A stretch of DNA of 64,000 nt from Bradyrhizobium canariense (GCF_018130465.1 NZ_JAFCKJ010000003.1:124001-188000), one strand, 5' to 3'; shown: positions 34,862 to 43,562, numbered from the stretch's first letter. The notes: generated from the letters alone by a model not told the origin. Made by a program: numbers and translations.

Positions 34862-36100
34862 TCATTTCGACGTCGAAGTGCGATCGAGCACGCGCGCTAG
34901 CGCAACGGCGGAGTTCGCATCGACCCGCGCCACCTTGGCGATCGTTTTCCTCAATTCGGACGCCTCGGATGCGAAAAGTCTGTCCGGGTCGTCCGGGGCT
35001 CCGGTGACGCCGGAGAGGAGGCTGAGCTGCATCCCTCCCAGAACCTGCGCCACGGCCGGCGTTGCGCTCTTGCCGAGGGCTCCGTTCAAGAGAGGTCCCC
35101 GCGAACCGCGGTGGGCGCTTTTCGGCGTCATTCGCTCAACGAGCTTGTCGAAGCTCGTCTGGTAGGCGCCGATGGCGATGAGGCGATCGTTTTCAGCCAA
35201 TTCGGGCGACGTGATGACTTCGGAGCGCAGCGCCAGCATCTGCTCCTCTGCACGGTCGAAATCTCGCGTCATGACGACGCGCGCGACGTCTTGCCAGCGC
35301 CGATGGAAGCCCAGCTGCGTCAGCGGATTGATCGTGTCCGGTCCGTCGGCGAACAGAGTGCCCGTAAACTCGACGGCGAGCAGACAGTAGTTCAATCCGG
35401 CGACACGCTTGCCGTCCGATAACAGCTGGTCGTCGGTGACGACCAATCGCTTTGCCGTGGCCTCGTCGAGTTCGGGGCCTGCGACCAGGAGATAGCCGCT
35501 GCGGCCGAGCGCGTTTCCGTCCGCATAGGACAACAGTGGCGTGACGATGTTGAGTCCGAACAAGCCGGCGATGCGGTCGTAGACTTTTTCCGCGACACGC
35601 ACGCCCTCCGACACGCCGGGCACCAGCCCGGTCTGCGTCGTCAGGTCGGCCGCAAGCTGCAGGATTTGCTGGGCGACGTCATGGTAGGGCAGGCGGAACA
35701 AGCCCACGAACAGGGACAGATTGTCCTCCTTCATGGGCGCGCGCCTGACGGCGTAGATATTCCTGAACTCGATATAGCCCGGAGCAGCTGCCCCTGCGGA
35801 CTTGAGTTGGGCGGCGATCTCGTCATTGCTCAAGATCGTCGGCTTGCGCTGCCGGCCGTCGCCGAAGCTGAACTCCGTCAGGACGACGCCAAGCGGCAGG
35901 AATGAACTGAAGAACTGGCCGCCTTCGCTCAGGCCCATCTCGACCATGCGGAGTCCGAAGTAGCTTGCTTCGGGAATGAAGGCTGCTCCGGTCGAAATCG
36001 CGTTGTCGCCGGAAGCCGGCACATAGCCGACATAGGGACGCTTCAATTCGCGGCTCGCCCAATGTTCGACAGTATTCTTGAATGTGGTCCAGACAGTCAT
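34862..36100 (-). CDS. Hypothetical protein linked to the CHAT protease gene
   Basis: 412 residues from the ATG at 36100 (MTVWTTFKNTVEHWASRELK), 19 bases after the CHAT gene stop. No signal peptide, membrane helix or recognised catalytic motif. The N-terminal half is rich in aromatic and small residues (ASYFGLRMVEMGLSEGGQFF; FVGLFRLPYHDVAQQILQ). The C-terminal third is helical and charged (FDRAEEQMLALRSEVITS; SFDKLVERMTPK). It is the last gene of a three-gene unit; as partner of a caspase-like protease it could be its substrate or effector, which is inference only. Confidence 0.8.
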   Translation of the reverse strand: MTVWTTFKNTVEHWASRELKRPYVGYVPASGDNAISTGAAFIPEASYFGLRMVEMGLSEGGQFFSSFLPLGVVLTEFSFGDGRQRKPTILSNDEIAAQLKSAGAAAPGYIEFRNIYAVRRAPMKEDNLSLFVGLFRLPYHDVAQQILQLAADLTTQTGLVPGVSEGVRVAEKVYDRIAGLFGLNIVTPLLSYADGNALGRSGYLLVAGPELDEATAKRLVVTDDQLLSDGKRVAGLNYCLLAVEFTGTLFADGPDTINPLTQLGFHRRWQDVARVVMTRDFDRAEEQMLALRSEVITSPELAENDRLIAIGAYQTSFDKLVERMTPKSAHRGSRGPLLNGALGKSATPAVAQVLGGMQLSLLSGVTGAPDDPDRLFASEASELRKTIAKVARVDANSAVALARVLDRTSTSK

Positions 36101-36119
36101 GACAGGATCCGATCCCGGC

Positions 36120-37748
36120 TCAATTGCAGCGTGTTGCCCAATCCGTGGACTGCGCGAGCAAGATGGGCGAAAGCCAGATCGGGCTGTCCTCGTCGTCGGC
36201 CAGACGCTCCCAAGAAGCTCGGCAGGCCTTCCGGAACGCAAGGCAAACGGACCGCGTTTCATGCAGTTCGCTGTAGAACGCCTTGGCGAAATGAGGGGCG
36301 CGGTCATCCTCCACGTTCCAGCGGAATCCCAAGGCATAGGGGATTCCGTTCATCACCAGCTGTTGCACGCTGCCCCTGGAGATGCCGCGGCAAGCGGAGA
36401 GATAGACCAGCGTAGCCGTCGAAAGACCTTCGGATGCGACCATTCTGTCGAGCTTCAGCCCGATCGCTTCTTCCGGCCTTGTGCCGGGAAGGACGAGAGA
36501 CACGGTTTTCTGGCCGTCACTCCAGGCATGGCCGGCGTAGTGGAGGATCGACGGCCGAAAATGAGCAAGCCGCTGCAGCAAATGGGGCACGGCCTCGTTG
36601 CTGGGGGTGCCGGATAGGTCGACAACCTCCAGCTCGAAGCAGCCGGCGCCGGCCAATTCCTTCAGGTATTGCAGTTCAACGTCGATATTGCCGAGCTTAT
36701 CGAACGTCTTGCCGTCGCAGATCACCCGTTCGAGCTTGCGGTCCGGGTGCTCGCCGACCTGCGAGCGAACGAACATGAGCCTCGAGCCTGGCTCGATGCG
36801 CCCGCGCTCGGCTCTCGCCCCTCTCTGCAGCCGAATAGCCGACGGCACGCGTCGGACGATAGGGGCGTGAAGAAGCACGAATGGCCCGTTCTCTTCAGCG
36901 AGATATCGTACGCTCGCCTCGAAGGGCACAGGATAGTATCCGGCATCGTTGATCACGAAGCGGAACGATAGTCCTGCCAGCCCACCGGCCGCCCTCTCGA
37001 TCTGCGAAAACAGGTGCTCGCCGATCGCCTTGACGACGAAGCTCTTGAACAGCCGTGTTCCGACACCCCGCGTCTGGGCGAGCCAGTTCTTGGGCAGGCT
37101 GGTGCCGATCCAGTGATCCGCATCCGCGCGGTCCTGGGGTATCTCGTCCCGCCCATAATCCCGGGCGGCAGACTTCAGATCATCCAGATCGCTGACTGTG
37201 TTCCAGCGCAGCATTGGAGAGCCGTCGTCGCCGGTTCCGAGACGGCATTCCACCTTGGCGCTATGGATTTCCGTTTCGATCACCCGGAACGCGCCAGGAA
37301 TGGCGCCCTTCTCATCGGGATGCCCGGTCAGCATCGCAATGAACGGCTTAAGGATTCGATGCCGGTGGAGCTGCAGGGCGTCCATGGGCAGGATCAGGGC
37401 GTTGTCGGCTCTGCTGCACTCCTGCTCGAGATCAGGGCAGGCCCCGAACGACGGAGCGATGACGAGGACGGACGTGTGAGGGTCTCGGGCCTGCACGACG
37501 GTGCTGAGCAAATCCTGCGCGGCGACCGTCGTTCGCGTGTCGCGATGGACGCGCGGGTCCATCGGCAATCCGGCATCGAGGACGAGCAACTCGGTGTCGT
37601 TCGCAATGAGCCACTCGTTGGTCTGGTCCGTCGTCATCAGCTGCTTGTCGTGCAGGTTCTCCGGATCGACGCCTGCCGCGAGCAGATGCGTGCGCAGTGT
37701 TTCGAACATGCCCGGTTCGGCCGTGGCTATCGCTATCCTTGCGGTCAT
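36120..37748 (-). CDS. Receiver-like/CHAT-domain caspase-fold protease
   Basis: 542 residues from the ATG at 37748 (MTARIAIATAEPGMF), which overlaps the pseudokinase stop by four bases. Residues 2-125 look like a response-regulator receiver (LLVLDAGLP with the acceptor-position Asp58), but the usual KP in beta strand 5 is missing. Residues about 245-535 form a CHAT domain: FVINDAGYYPVPFEA, then the catalytic histidine in HYAGHAW (His407) and cysteine in LVYLSACRG (Cys453). CHAT proteases include the CRISPR-linked Csx29 and proteases that activate bacterial gasdermins. It is presumably switched on by the upstream sensor. Confidence 0.85.
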   Translation of the reverse strand: MTARIAIATAEPGMFETLRTHLLAAGVDPENLHDKQLMTTDQTNEWLIANDTELLVLDAGLPMDPRVHRDTRTTVAAQDLLSTVVQARDPHTSVLVIAPSFGACPDLEQECSRADNALILPMDALQLHRHRILKPFIAMLTGHPDEKGAIPGAFRVIETEIHSAKVECRLGTGDDGSPMLRWNTVSDLDDLKSAARDYGRDEIPQDRADADHWIGTSLPKNWLAQTRGVGTRLFKSFVVKAIGEHLFSQIERAAGGLAGLSFRFVINDAGYYPVPFEASVRYLAEENGPFVLLHAPIVRRVPSAIRLQRGARAERGRIEPGSRLMFVRSQVGEHPDRKLERVICDGKTFDKLGNIDVELQYLKELAGAGCFELEVVDLSGTPSNEAVPHLLQRLAHFRPSILHYAGHAWSDGQKTVSLVLPGTRPEEAIGLKLDRMVASEGLSTATLVYLSACRGISRGSVQQLVMNGIPYALGFRWNVEDDRAPHFAKAFYSELHETRSVCLAFRKACRASWERLADDEDSPIWLSPILLAQSTDWATRCN

Positions 37749-40657
37749 GCTGATGCCTCCTGCGCACATAATGGCAAGTCGAATTCGAATCCCATGCCGT
37801 CCAGTTCGGTCAAGCTCCCATCATGCTGCTCGACGGCTTTCTGTATCGCCTCTACGGCAACGCTGGCCATTTGCCGGGCCCGGGACTGACTCCGCTCGAT
37901 CAGATCGGCGGCCGACGGATCCAGCGGCTGCGCGGTGACCGCAGGGATGCGCATGGATACGAACAGACGATGCGGTGGTCGTTCCGCGACGGTCACCGTG
38001 AGCCGATCGGTCGGGGTGACGCGGAGCGATAGAAGCGAGCTGAGCGCCGAGCGAAATGCGAAGCTCAATCGCTCCAACCAGCCGCTGACGATCAGACGAG
38101 CTGCGTCCGTGATTTCGTCCTCTATATCGATCGCGTCACGATCTTCGACGGGAAGTCCCTCGATCTCGTGATAGAGCGCTTCCAATACGTTGAATGGGGT
38201 CGGTGCTTCCTGCGGCGTCTGCTGCACGGTCAAACGTTCGGACAGACGTTCGAAGGTGAGATCAGCCTTCAGGAGATGATTGGCCGCCTGCTCCAGCATG
38301 TTGGCGCAATTTCTCATCAGTTCGGGTTTGCTTAGAAGGGACTGGGCGCTGCGCAACAAACCATCGGCCATGAGCAGGGGAGCCCGGGTCTCGCGCGCAA
38401 CAGCCGTGACCGTCTCCTCCAGATATCCCCAGTCGCTTTCTCGGCTTTGATCGGCGAGGCTCGTGAACAGCCACAGGTGGTGGCCATAGTCGTCATTCAA
38501 CGGCTCGCGGTTTGCAAGGGTGGTCACCTCGGTGCGCGGTGCGTCGCCGATCGTCAGGTGAATGTGAAGTCGGTGCTGGATACCGGATTGGGACAGTTCC
38601 TCGATATCTTCGTCTCGTGCCCCGAACGACACGAGTTCGCGGTCTCGTGCCTGACCGAAAATACTCTCGGCCGCGCCATTCATGTGACAGATCTTGCCGA
38701 CCGCGTCGACGATGACGGCCGCCTGCTCAATCCTGTTCATGAGCGCCAACTCGATCGCTTCGTGCCAGCGCGCCGCAAAAATCTGCTCGCAGTCGGCGGC
38801 GAGTCCGCGGGCCGCTTCGCGATCGGGTCCGAGAAAGGCGTTGGATTCCGAAGATTCCATATCGAGGATCATCTCGATCTTGCCATTCACGAAGAGGGGG
38901 ACGGTCATCGCGGATCGCTGATCCGGCGCGGTCTGAATGAAGCCGTAGTTCCGCTTGGAATCGCTGATGTCTGGAACGACAAGAATGGACCGCTGGGCGA
39001 GACAGCTGCCGAGCATTCCGCTGGATAGGTCCTGGGTGTATTCGGACTTCTGGGCGGCGGACTTCACGAGCAGGTTTCGGTCGTTCTTGACGTGCTCGGC
39101 GACCAGCACGAACTTGCCGCGCGCGCGGTCCACCCGGAATACACCGACGTACTCCCAGCCGAAGCATTGTGTGGTGCCTGTCGCCAGCAGTGTGGCAATG
39201 GTGCGGGCGCTCGGCGCCTTGTTCAAATTGTCCTTGAGCTCGCGCAAGGCGCGCGCCTGAGCGTGCTCGATGGCCGCGTCCGCAGCCTGCAAGATTTCCT
39301 CGACTCCGAGATTCTGCAGGGTCCGGAGGTCGGCGGCCGTATATTTGTGGTTACGGGACATGAGAGCCAGCGAGCTTCCGAACCGGCCGCCCGCCTTCCG
39401 AATCGGCAACACAACCATCGATTTGAAATCGTCGGAGAGGATCGCCTTGCTGACGGGGTTGTCCTTTTCCTCCGGGTTGAGCTGCTCGACGAATTTGCTC
39501 AGGTCGTTATTCCACGTCTTGCCCTGTTCGAGCCATTGAATCACATCAGCCGTTACCTTGAACCAGCGTGTACTCCACTCCCAGCGAGGTTTAGGAAAGA
39601 CGGTGAGCGCTCGCCAATAGTCGCTGAGGTCGTTGTAGACCCCGAATGCGGACATCTCGAACGGAATGACCTTTTCGACGACCCGCAGCATGGCCTCGAT
39701 GATCTCTTGCGGGTCTGCGTGCTCGGCAAGAACGGTCTTCAGCTGCTGGCGCGCCAAATCCTCGTTGAGGGGAGCGAACAACAACAACAGCCCGGTCGAG
39801 CTATTCTGTTCCTCCATGTACGGCGCTGCACTGACTCTCGCCAGGACGGAGCGGCCATCCATCGGACGAAGCCGCACGAAATCCGTAAATCCCGTTTGTG
39901 TGCCGATCCATTCGTCAAACCGGCTCGTCGTGCCTTCGTCGTCGGGCGCGAAGACATCGGACAGCGACATCTCCTTGAGGGTCGCCTCGGCGAAGCCGAG
40001 AATCTGCACGGCCCGCTCGTTTGCGAACCGGATCTTGCCCGCCCGATCGGTCCTGAGCACGCCGTCCTGCAAGGCGTCAAGGCGGCTCCGTTCGGCGCTC
40101 TGATCCAGGAGGAGGGCGTAATTGCCTTGCTGCCCGTCTTCGTCGCGCAGCGGGCCGATCTCGACCCTGACCTGGCGGATCAACTTATTGGTCCGGATGT
40201 CTACGCGCAGGCTTGTGTTGTGGTTTGCCTTGAGGGCAGCGCCCACGTCGGCCGCACGGGACCCGAACAGCCGGGGAAACGGAGCGTTGCGACCGTCGGG
40301 AATGAGCTTGTCGAACGCCGCATTCGCATAGACGATGCGGCCATCGCCTGCCAGTTCGACGAACGGGATGTCGCTGTGATGCGCGGCCTCGTCGAGCGCG
40401 TCGTACCGATCGGAAAGCACACTCAGGAGCGCGGTTTGCGATTGAAGGATCTTGTCGACGGCTTCGGCAGCCAGACCAAACTCCGAAACGAGCATTCGGG
40501 CCAGCTCGTCGACGAGGGGCTTGAGCGCGGTCTTCAGGCCGTTCTGCCTGCTCCTGAGCGCGCCGATCACATGGCGCCGGATGCCTCGCTCAGTCTTCAA
40601 GAAATCCTGGTCCCAGTCACCTGAGATGAGCGATGGCGCTGCACGGAGTTCCTCCAT
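37745..40657 (-). CDS. PAS/GAF multi-sensor histidine pseudokinase
   Basis: 970 residues from the ATG at 40657 (MEELRAAPSLISGDW), with GCGAGG upstream. Approximate order: N-terminal helix, PAS (95-185), PAS (195-300), GAF (315-480), GAF (490-650), PAS (660-745) and a kinase-like C-terminus. The phosphoacceptor region reads AVARETRAPLLMADG, where a histidine kinase has HExRTPL, so the histidine is replaced by arginine. The N and G boxes of the ATPase are not recognisable. No membrane helix. It probably senses an intracellular signal and controls the coupled CHAT protease by contact rather than by phosphotransfer. Confidence 0.85.
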   Translation of the reverse strand: MEELRAAPSLISGDWDQDFLKTERGIRRHVIGALRSRQNGLKTALKPLVDELARMLVSEFGLAAEAVDKILQSQTALLSVLSDRYDALDEAAHHSDIPFVELAGDGRIVYANAAFDKLIPDGRNAPFPRLFGSRAADVGAALKANHNTSLRVDIRTNKLIRQVRVEIGPLRDEDGQQGNYALLLDQSAERSRLDALQDGVLRTDRAGKIRFANERAVQILGFAEATLKEMSLSDVFAPDDEGTTSRFDEWIGTQTGFTDFVRLRPMDGRSVLARVSAAPYMEEQNSSTGLLLLFAPLNEDLARQQLKTVLAEHADPQEIIEAMLRVVEKVIPFEMSAFGVYNDLSDYWRALTVFPKPRWEWSTRWFKVTADVIQWLEQGKTWNNDLSKFVEQLNPEEKDNPVSKAILSDDFKSMVVLPIRKAGGRFGSSLALMSRNHKYTAADLRTLQNLGVEEILQAADAAIEHAQARALRELKDNLNKAPSARTIATLLATGTTQCFGWEYVGVFRVDRARGKFVLVAEHVKNDRNLLVKSAAQKSEYTQDLSSGMLGSCLAQRSILVVPDISDSKRNYGFIQTAPDQRSAMTVPLFVNGKIEMILDMESSESNAFLGPDREAARGLAADCEQIFAARWHEAIELALMNRIEQAAVIVDAVGKICHMNGAAESIFGQARDRELVSFGARDEDIEELSQSGIQHRLHIHLTIGDAPRTEVTTLANREPLNDDYGHHLWLFTSLADQSRESDWGYLEETVTAVARETRAPLLMADGLLRSAQSLLSKPELMRNCANMLEQAANHLLKADLTFERLSERLTVQQTPQEAPTPFNVLEALYHEIEGLPVEDRDAIDIEDEITDAARLIVSGWLERLSFAFRSALSSLLSLRVTPTDRLTVTVAERPPHRLFVSMRIPAVTAQPLDPSAADLIERSQSRARQMASVAVEAIQKAVEQHDGSLTELDGMGFEFDLPLCAQEASA

Positions 40658-40981
40658 AACAACCTCGCTAACGCAACTGTGGAGCGAAACGCTAAGGTGC
40701 TTGAGCCGGCACAAAAATTCGAGTGCTGCCGGTCTGAGCGCATCGGCGGGACGAGAGGCGCCAAGGCGACTTTTGACCGCGCAAATTCGTCGTTCAACCT
40801 AAGCTAGAGGCGATCGCGGCCGTCCTAGTATTAACTAGTTCACAGAAACGCCCTGAATTTCAGCGATCGGATCCGACGCTGTGGCTTTGCCGGGCAAGCA
40901 CGGGCGCAGCGGCAATCGCCGTTGCCCGCTGGAGCAGGGTAACGCTCAATCCCACCGCATCACGCGCGCGTGATAGGACCC
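40658..40981. other. Upstream region of the CHAT operon
   Basis: 324 bases between the divergently spaced minus-strand genes. It holds an inverted repeat CTAGT-N4-ACTAG at 40825-40838, inside an AT-rich patch that could contain the promoter, and a perfect 16-bp palindrome ATCACGCGCGCGTGAT at 40959-40974, just after the DUF2147 gene stop. No gene is supported. Confidence 0.45.
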
Positions 40982-41881
40982 TCAGTTCGCACGCGTCCAG
41001 GTCTGGCCGCCGCAGAGCATGCCGCCGAAGGCGCAGCCCTGCACGCGCAGGCGATCGGTGCCCTTCAGCGCGATGGTTGAATCGTAGGTCGAGCCGGAGT
41101 TCGGATCGAGGATGCGGCCGGACCATTTCTGGTCCTTGTTCTGGTCCTTGCCGGGCTTCATGTTAATCAGAACCTGCTCACCATTCTGGTTCGATTTCGA
41201 ATCGACCGAGTAGCCGCAGAGATTGTTGCCGCATTGCTCGATCCGGACCTTGCCTTCCTTCTCCTCGGTGAGCCAGACGCCGAGCGGTGAATTGAGATCG
41301 CGCGCGGGCGCGGCTGCGGGAGCTGGCGGCGCGACGGCAGCGGCCTGAACGGGGGCAGGCGCCGGGACGGGAGGCGGAGACGGCGCCGGAGGCACGGCTG
41401 CGACGGTCGGGGCGGGCGGTGGAGGCGGTGCGGGTGGTACTGCGGCCGCCGTTGGGGCAGCGCTTGGAGCCGGCTGAGGCGGCGGCACAAGCGCCTCTTC
41501 GGGCGGAGCATTGTTAGCCGTCGTGGCGGGAGGAGCAGGAGGCGCCACGGCCGCTGGAGCTTGGATGGGAGCTTGGACAGGGGCCTGCTCGGCCGCCGGC
41601 GGCGCCGCGACAGGTGCGGGGGCCGGCGCTGGATTGGCTGGCGGCTGCGGGTCAGCCTTGGCTTGTTGCGGTGCCTGCGGGTCCGCTTTGGGAGCCCCCT
41701 TGGCATCGTTCTTGGCCTTCTTCGCCTTGCCCTGGCCGGTGTTGTCGTAGACGCCGGGGATTTGCACCGTGCCGCGGTCGGGATCGATGCGGATGGTACG
41801 CCCGCCATAGTCGAAGGTGTACTGCGCCTGCGCAGCGGTGCTCGCCAAAAGGAATGCGGCCGTGGCCAACAGCTTCCTCAT
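40982..41881 (-). CDS. DUF2147 domain secreted protein with long Pro/Ala linker
   Basis: 299 residues from the ATG at 41881, with AGGAG upstream. A signal peptide (KLLATAAFLLASTAAQAQ) is followed by a short N-terminal segment (YTFDYGGRTIRIDPDRG), a very long Pro/Ala-rich linker (about residues 65-200) and a C-terminal DUF2147-like domain (SPLGVWLTEEKEGKVRIEQCGNNLCG cut in parts; WSGRILDPNSGSTYDSTI; LRVQGCAFGGMLCGGQTW). Such proteins are periplasmic or surface-exposed; the linker may cross the peptidoglycan. Regulated possibly through the 16-bp palindrome 64 bp upstream. Confidence 0.8.
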   Translation of the reverse strand: MRKLLATAAFLLASTAAQAQYTFDYGGRTIRIDPDRGTVQIPGVYDNTGQGKAKKAKNDAKGAPKADPQAPQQAKADPQPPANPAPAPAPVAAPPAAEQAPVQAPIQAPAAVAPPAPPATTANNAPPEEALVPPPQPAPSAAPTAAAVPPAPPPPPAPTVAAVPPAPSPPPVPAPAPVQAAAVAPPAPAAAPARDLNSPLGVWLTEEKEGKVRIEQCGNNLCGYSVDSKSNQNGEQVLINMKPGKDQNKDQKWSGRILDPNSGSTYDSTIALKGTDRLRVQGCAFGGMLCGGQTWTRAN

Positions 41882-41944
41882 TTCGCATCTCCTGAAACAG
41901 GTGGTCCCCGCACCGACGCTTACGCCCCGGTTCGATCGCAAAAA

Positions 41945-41960
41945 GTGATCTAGATCACTG
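41945..41960. promoter_or_regulatory. 16-bp perfect palindrome, Crp/Fnr-like
   Basis: AGTGATCTAGATCACT, centred about 70 bp upstream of the DUF2147 gene start. It has the GTGA-N6-TCAC spacing of Crp/Fnr-family sites, and TGAT-N4-ATCA recalls FixK/NnrR boxes, though the outer TT/AA are missing. Confidence 0.6.
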
Positions 41961-42053
41961 TCACCGTATGAGTCGTGCTTCGGCGGTTCCGGGTTCAATA
42001 ACGCCGGAGCCGGTCCAAAGTTTGGCCGAGGCAAGCGACAGGAGGACGCGGCC

Positions 42054-42848
42054 CTAATCGAACCAGGCGGCGTAGATCTTCTTGTAGCTGCCGTCCTCCA
42101 TGGAAATGTGGAGCCATTGGTCGACGAACGCCTTCAGCGCCATGTCCCGCTGGAGCCAATACGCCTTCTCGGAGAAGTCGAACGGCTTTTCTGGATGCAC
42201 CGCGCAGAGTACGCCTTGATGCTGCTTTTGCTGGTAGCGCGTCTCGGAGGCGTCCGTCATCATCAGGTCGGCATTGCCCTTGGCGATCTCGTCGAAGATC
42301 ACGGTGTTGTCCGGGAAGACGGTGATGTCGGCGTCCTTGATGTTGGCGCGCGCGAAGCGCTCGTTGGTGCCGCCGGGATTGACGATCACGCGGGTGCCCT
42401 TCTTGTCGATGTCGGTGATGCTCTGGTATTTGCCGACATCGGCACAGCGCGCGATCGGCGTCTTGCCCTCGCGCATGATCGGCGTGGAGAAGAAGCCCTT
42501 CCTCTGCCGGTCGAGCGTGACCGAGACGCCGCCCATGGCGATGTCGAACTGATCGGCCTCGAAATCCTTCATCAGCTTCGGCCAGGCCGTCGGCACGAAT
42601 TCAACCTTGACGCCGAGCGCCTTGCCGAGTGCCTCCGCCATGTCGACATCGAAGCCGTTGAACTGCTGCGTCGTCTTGTCGAGATAGGTGAAGGGCTTGT
42701 AGTCGCCGGTCATGCCGACGCGCAAAGTGCCGCGCTTGACGATCTCGTCGAGGCGGGACGGCGCCGCCTGCTGGGCGTGAGCCGAAAGGTTTGCCAGCAG
42801 GACCACGGCCAAAGTCGCCAAAATTCGAATGGTCATTCGAACGATCAT
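42054..42848 (-). CDS. PheC-like periplasmic cyclohexadienyl dehydratase / binding protein
   Basis: 264 residues from the ATG at 42848, starting a signal peptide (ILATLAVVLLANLSAHA). The fold is that of family-3 solute-binding proteins (RLDEIVKRGTLRVGMTGDYKPFTY). The C-terminal half (GGTNERFARANI; DLMMTDASETRYQ; CAVHPEKPFDFSEKAYWL; VDQWLH) follows the periplasmic cyclohexadienyl dehydratase PheC closely, which converts arogenate or prephenate to phenylalanine or phenylpyruvate. A plain amino-acid-binding protein is the alternative. No transporter genes adjoin, favouring the enzyme. Divergent from the DUF1993 gene. Confidence 0.75.
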   Translation of the reverse strand: MIVRMTIRILATLAVVLLANLSAHAQQAAPSRLDEIVKRGTLRVGMTGDYKPFTYLDKTTQQFNGFDVDMAEALGKALGVKVEFVPTAWPKLMKDFEADQFDIAMGGVSVTLDRQRKGFFSTPIMREGKTPIARCADVGKYQSITDIDKKGTRVIVNPGGTNERFARANIKDADITVFPDNTVIFDEIAKGNADLMMTDASETRYQQKQHQGVLCAVHPEKPFDFSEKAYWLQRDMALKAFVDQWLHISMEDGSYKKIYAAWFD

Positions 42849-42950
42849 CTCTTTTCCACCCATGTCCGAGCTGTCATTGTGCAGCTCGTGAGGGTTGGAT
42901 TTAGACCAGATGCCCGTCGCTGGCGAGGCGGAATTGAAGGGAATTTTGAA

Positions 42951-43460
42951 GTGACGATCTCGATGTATGACGCCTCGGTCGGAGTCTTCGTGCCGTATCT
43001 GCGCAACCTGTCCGCATTGCTCGACAAGGGCGTCGCCTATGCCGAAACCCGGAAGTTCAATCCGGCCGTCCTGCTCGGCATGCGCATGGCGCCCGACATG
43101 TACGATCTGGCGCAGCAGATCGGGGAGGCCTGCCGCCATGCCACGGTCGCATCAGCCTTGCTGGCCGAGCGCGAGCCGGTGACGCTGCCGGTACTGGAGC
43201 ACGACATGGCGGGGCTCCAGGCCCGCATTGCGACGTCCATCGAGTTCATCGAGAGCCTGCCGCGCGCGGAGATCGACGCTGCGGCGGAACGGAATGTCTT
43301 CTTCAGGCTGAAGAACGGGACCGAGTTACCCTTCACCGGGCGGACGCTGCTGCTGACCTTCAGTGTCCCGCAGTTCTTCTTTCACGTGACGACGACCTAC
43401 GACCTGCTGCGGCACGCAGGCGTCGAGCTCGTGAAGAAGGATTATCTCGGGCGACGATAA
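42951..43460 (+). CDS. DUF1993 family protein
   Basis: 169 residues from a GTG at 42951 with AGGGAA upstream; an ATG at 42963 is an alternative. The start MTISMYDASVGVFVPYLRNL and later NVFFRLKNGTELPFTGRTLL; VPQFFFHVTTTYDLLRHAGVELVKKDYLG define the DUF1993 family, related to DinB-like four-helix bundles. Function unknown; the histidines HVTTTYDLLRH could bind metal. A palindromic repeat follows immediately. Confidence 0.85.
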   Translation: MTISMYDASVGVFVPYLRNLSALLDKGVAYAETRKFNPAVLLGMRMAPDMYDLAQQIGEACRHATVASALLAEREPVTLPVLEHDMAGLQARIATSIEFIESLPRAEIDAAAERNVFFRLKNGTELPFTGRTLLLTFSVPQFFFHVTTTYDLLRHAGVELVKKDYLGRR

Positions 43461-43462
43461 GC

Positions 43463-43562
43463 CTAGAGTATCGGTTCTGATTGAATCAGAACCGATACTC
43501 TAGATTGTTGTTTTGACGCGTTTTCTTCACGCGAACTGGTATCCACTTCGCTCGAAAACGCG
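43463..43562. repeat. Composite palindromic repeat element
   Basis: First part: a perfect hairpin with 20-nt arms (CTAGAGTATCGGTTCTGATT and its complement) around a single central base, 43463-43503. Second part: GCGTTTTC/GAAAACGC enclosing GCGAA/TTCGC, 43518-43561. It fills the gap between the DUF1993 gene and the stop of the next minus-strand gene. A degenerate copy of the second part lies inside a permease gene at 63336. Confidence 0.9.

Noticed and set aside
34862-36100. Possible bacterial gasdermin as CHAT protease target
   Set aside because: Length and residue pattern do not match gasdermins, and no lipid-site cysteine or fragment boundary is evident, so the name was not used.
43463-43562. 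Insertion-sequence end or miniature transposon
   Set aside because: No target-site duplication or transposase could be seen; it fits an intergenic palindromic repeat better.
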